A stretch of 6,154 nt of DNA from RGIG3994 sp045589735. Lineage in GTDB: Bacteria > Bacillota > Clostridia > Oscillospirales > CAG-272. Position numbers and translations under genes: made by a program. This document shows, piece by piece, positions 5,218 to 6,154 of the stretch. Positions within the stretch are counted from its first letter, which is position 1, and each line of letters begins with the position of its first letter. The DNA is taken from assembly GCA_045589735.1 (NCBI GenBank), contig JAZNPQ010000112.1, forward strand, positions 1-6,154, written 5' to 3'. Below the pieces are notes generated by a model, which was not told the origin of the DNA, searched no databases, and was given only the letters and a program-made list of their open reading frames with translations.

Positions 5218-5303
5218 TTTACAAAAAATTAACAGAATATATACACGTATATATATATTGCACAGGACGCGTTCACAATTGGTTCACGATTGTATGATAA
5301 AAT
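5218..5303 (+). promoter_or_regulatory. Upstream region of the repeat protein gene with PhoP-box-like hexamers and a -10 candidate
   Basis: Two pairs of TT-N-ACA-type hexamers, each pair at 11-bp spacing, are visible. TTTACA (5218-5223) is followed by TTAACA (5229-5234), and TTCACA (5272-5277) by TTCACG (5283-5288). The second pair belongs to an 11-bp tandem repeat (5271-5281 and 5282-5292, 10 of 11 identical). The pairs lie 43 bp apart, close to four turns. Possible -10 boxes are TATGAT (5293-5298) and TAAAAT (5298-5303); no good -35 is seen. The pattern resembles Gram-positive PhoP sites, but the regulator is inferred. Confidence 0.4.
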
Positions 5304-5389
5304 AAATTATCGTTCGGTAATTGTACGAATTTTTGAAGAAAATTCACAAAAACCGAAGAAATATTTTTTAAAAAAGGAGAACCCAGACA

Positions 5390-6154
5390 ATGATTAAGAA
5401 AATCATTACCCTTGTCGTTTGTCTTGCACTTTGCGTTTCGTGCATTGCTGTTGGTGTTATAAACCAAAAAGCAGATGATACGGATATCGCGGCAGCGGCA
5501 GACGGCGCGATCAGCGGAGCTGATCTTGTAAATGCGGAAGACAACTCCGAAAGTGTACTTACCTTGGTTGAGGCAGGAAAGTACAAACTCAAAGGCAACG
5601 TCGAGATCACAAGCAAGACCGACGCTGCGTACACCGAGCTTCAGGTTTTCAACCGTACAGAGGGCGACGCTCTTGAGCTTGACGGTGACGGAAAAACCAT
5701 CACGACAAGCGTTCCGCTGTTCGAGACTATCGCGAACACCACCATCAAGAACCTCAACATTACAGGTCCCAAAATGACCGTAAATGATGACGATTTTATA
5801 ACGTCAACATACCCCGGCTTCGGTGTTGTCGCGTGCATTGCGGCGGCTGACGTCAAGTTTGATAACGTTTCGATAGATATAGATATTGAATATATCGGCG
5901 GAAATCAAACTCTTGAAAGCTCCTTGGGCGCTCTTGTCGGATACGGAGCTGTTACGGAATTAAAGAACTGCACAAACAAAGGAAACATTACCGTTGAGGT
6001 AGCAGCTAAAGCTCATTTTGCTGTTGTTGGAATGGTCGGACGTATTTCATCCGCAATTACCGTAAGCAACTGTATTAATTACGGAGATATAAAAGCAACA
6101 GATACCCTCGCAGGCGGTGATTTATACGTAGGCGGTGTTGTAGGGCAGTGCATC
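5390..6154 (+). CDS. Secreted beta-helix / GLUG-like repeat protein, 3' end outside window
   Basis: The frame is open from ATG 5390 to the window edge with no stop, giving 255 residues so far. AAGGAGA (5374-5380) lies nine bases upstream. Residues 1-25 form a signal peptide (MIKK, then a hydrophobic core). C18 follows a poor lipobox, so signal peptidase I cleavage seems likelier than lipidation. Residues about 45-170 look like strands of a right-handed beta-helix (LELDGDGKTI, TTIKNLNITG, VKFDNVSID). From about 180 a repeat of roughly 30-40 residues appears: GALVGYG...LKNCTNKGNI, then GMVGRIS...VSNCINYGDI, then GGVVGQ. This is the GLUG-like G-x-V-G plus NCxNxG pattern of large surface proteins in gut Clostridia. 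Such proteins are often adhesive or wall-associated, but nothing here shows a ligand. Total length and anchoring are unknown. Confidence 0.85.
   Translation, partial: MIKKIITLVVCLALCVSCIAVGVINQKADDTDIAAAADGAISGADLVNAEDNSESVLTLVEAGKYKLKGNVEITSKTDAAYTELQVFNRTEGDALELDGDGKTITTSVPLFETIANTTIKNLNITGPKMTVNDDDFITSTYPGFGVVACIAAADVKFDNVSIDIDIEYIGGNQTLESSLGALVGYGAVTELKNCTNKGNITVEVAAKAHFAVVGMVGRISSAITVSNCINYGDIKATDTLAGGDLYVGGVVGQCI

Noticed and set aside
5305..5322. Seven-pair hairpin AATTATC/GGTAATT as a regulatory element
   Set aside because: It is AT-rich, short and without a T-run or a recognisable partner, so it is likely chance in this AT-rich leader.
5368..5856. Minus-strand and alternate-frame ORFs over the repeat protein gene
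   Set aside because: The 5390 frame has a ribosome site, a signal peptide and repeat pattern; the others do not.

Overview
The window looks like a chromosomal segment of an anaerobic, endospore-related Firmicute of the class Clostridia. Supporting signs are AGGAGG-type ribosome binding sites, a strict-anaerobe pyruvate formate-lyase operon, a SleB-family cell-wall hydrolase joined to a copper-amine-oxidase-N-like domain, and a secreted repeat protein. No marker fixes genus or species.

Layout. Bases 12-88 are a complete tRNA-Val(GAC) with encoded CCA. A repeat element follows directly (87 to about 326). It has a long palindromic terminator-like hairpin and then a row of short hairpins with variable stems, separated by a fixed 8-base spacer. 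A small, visibly AT-rich membrane protein gene (368-826) comes next. A second, decayed copy of the same element (892-1030) lies in the same orientation, so the gene sits between direct repeats. Then come pflA (1054-1758) and pflB (1760-3991) on the minus strand. Upstream of pflB is a consensus promoter (4161-4188) and a leader of about 160 nt that I read as a ZTP (pfl-motif) riboswitch followed by an intrinsic terminator. Divergent from it is a TTG-start SleB-like hydrolase (4331-5152). Last is the 5' part of a large secreted beta-helix/GLUG-like repeat protein (5390 to the window edge), with an upstream region carrying phased PhoP-box-like hexamers.

How the parts work together. PflA installs the glycyl radical on PflB, which splits pyruvate into acetyl-CoA and formate. 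Formate feeds 10-formyl-tetrahydrofolate. ZTP accumulates when that cofactor is short, so a ZTP-responsive leader on the pfl operon is a coherent circuit. The terminator takes over the conserved 3' strand of the riboswitch, which predicts an ON switch. The two palindromic hairpins serve as likely terminators for the tRNA, for the small membrane gene and for pflBA. The most unusual parts are the variable-stem hairpin array and the duplicated helix strand in the pflB leader.
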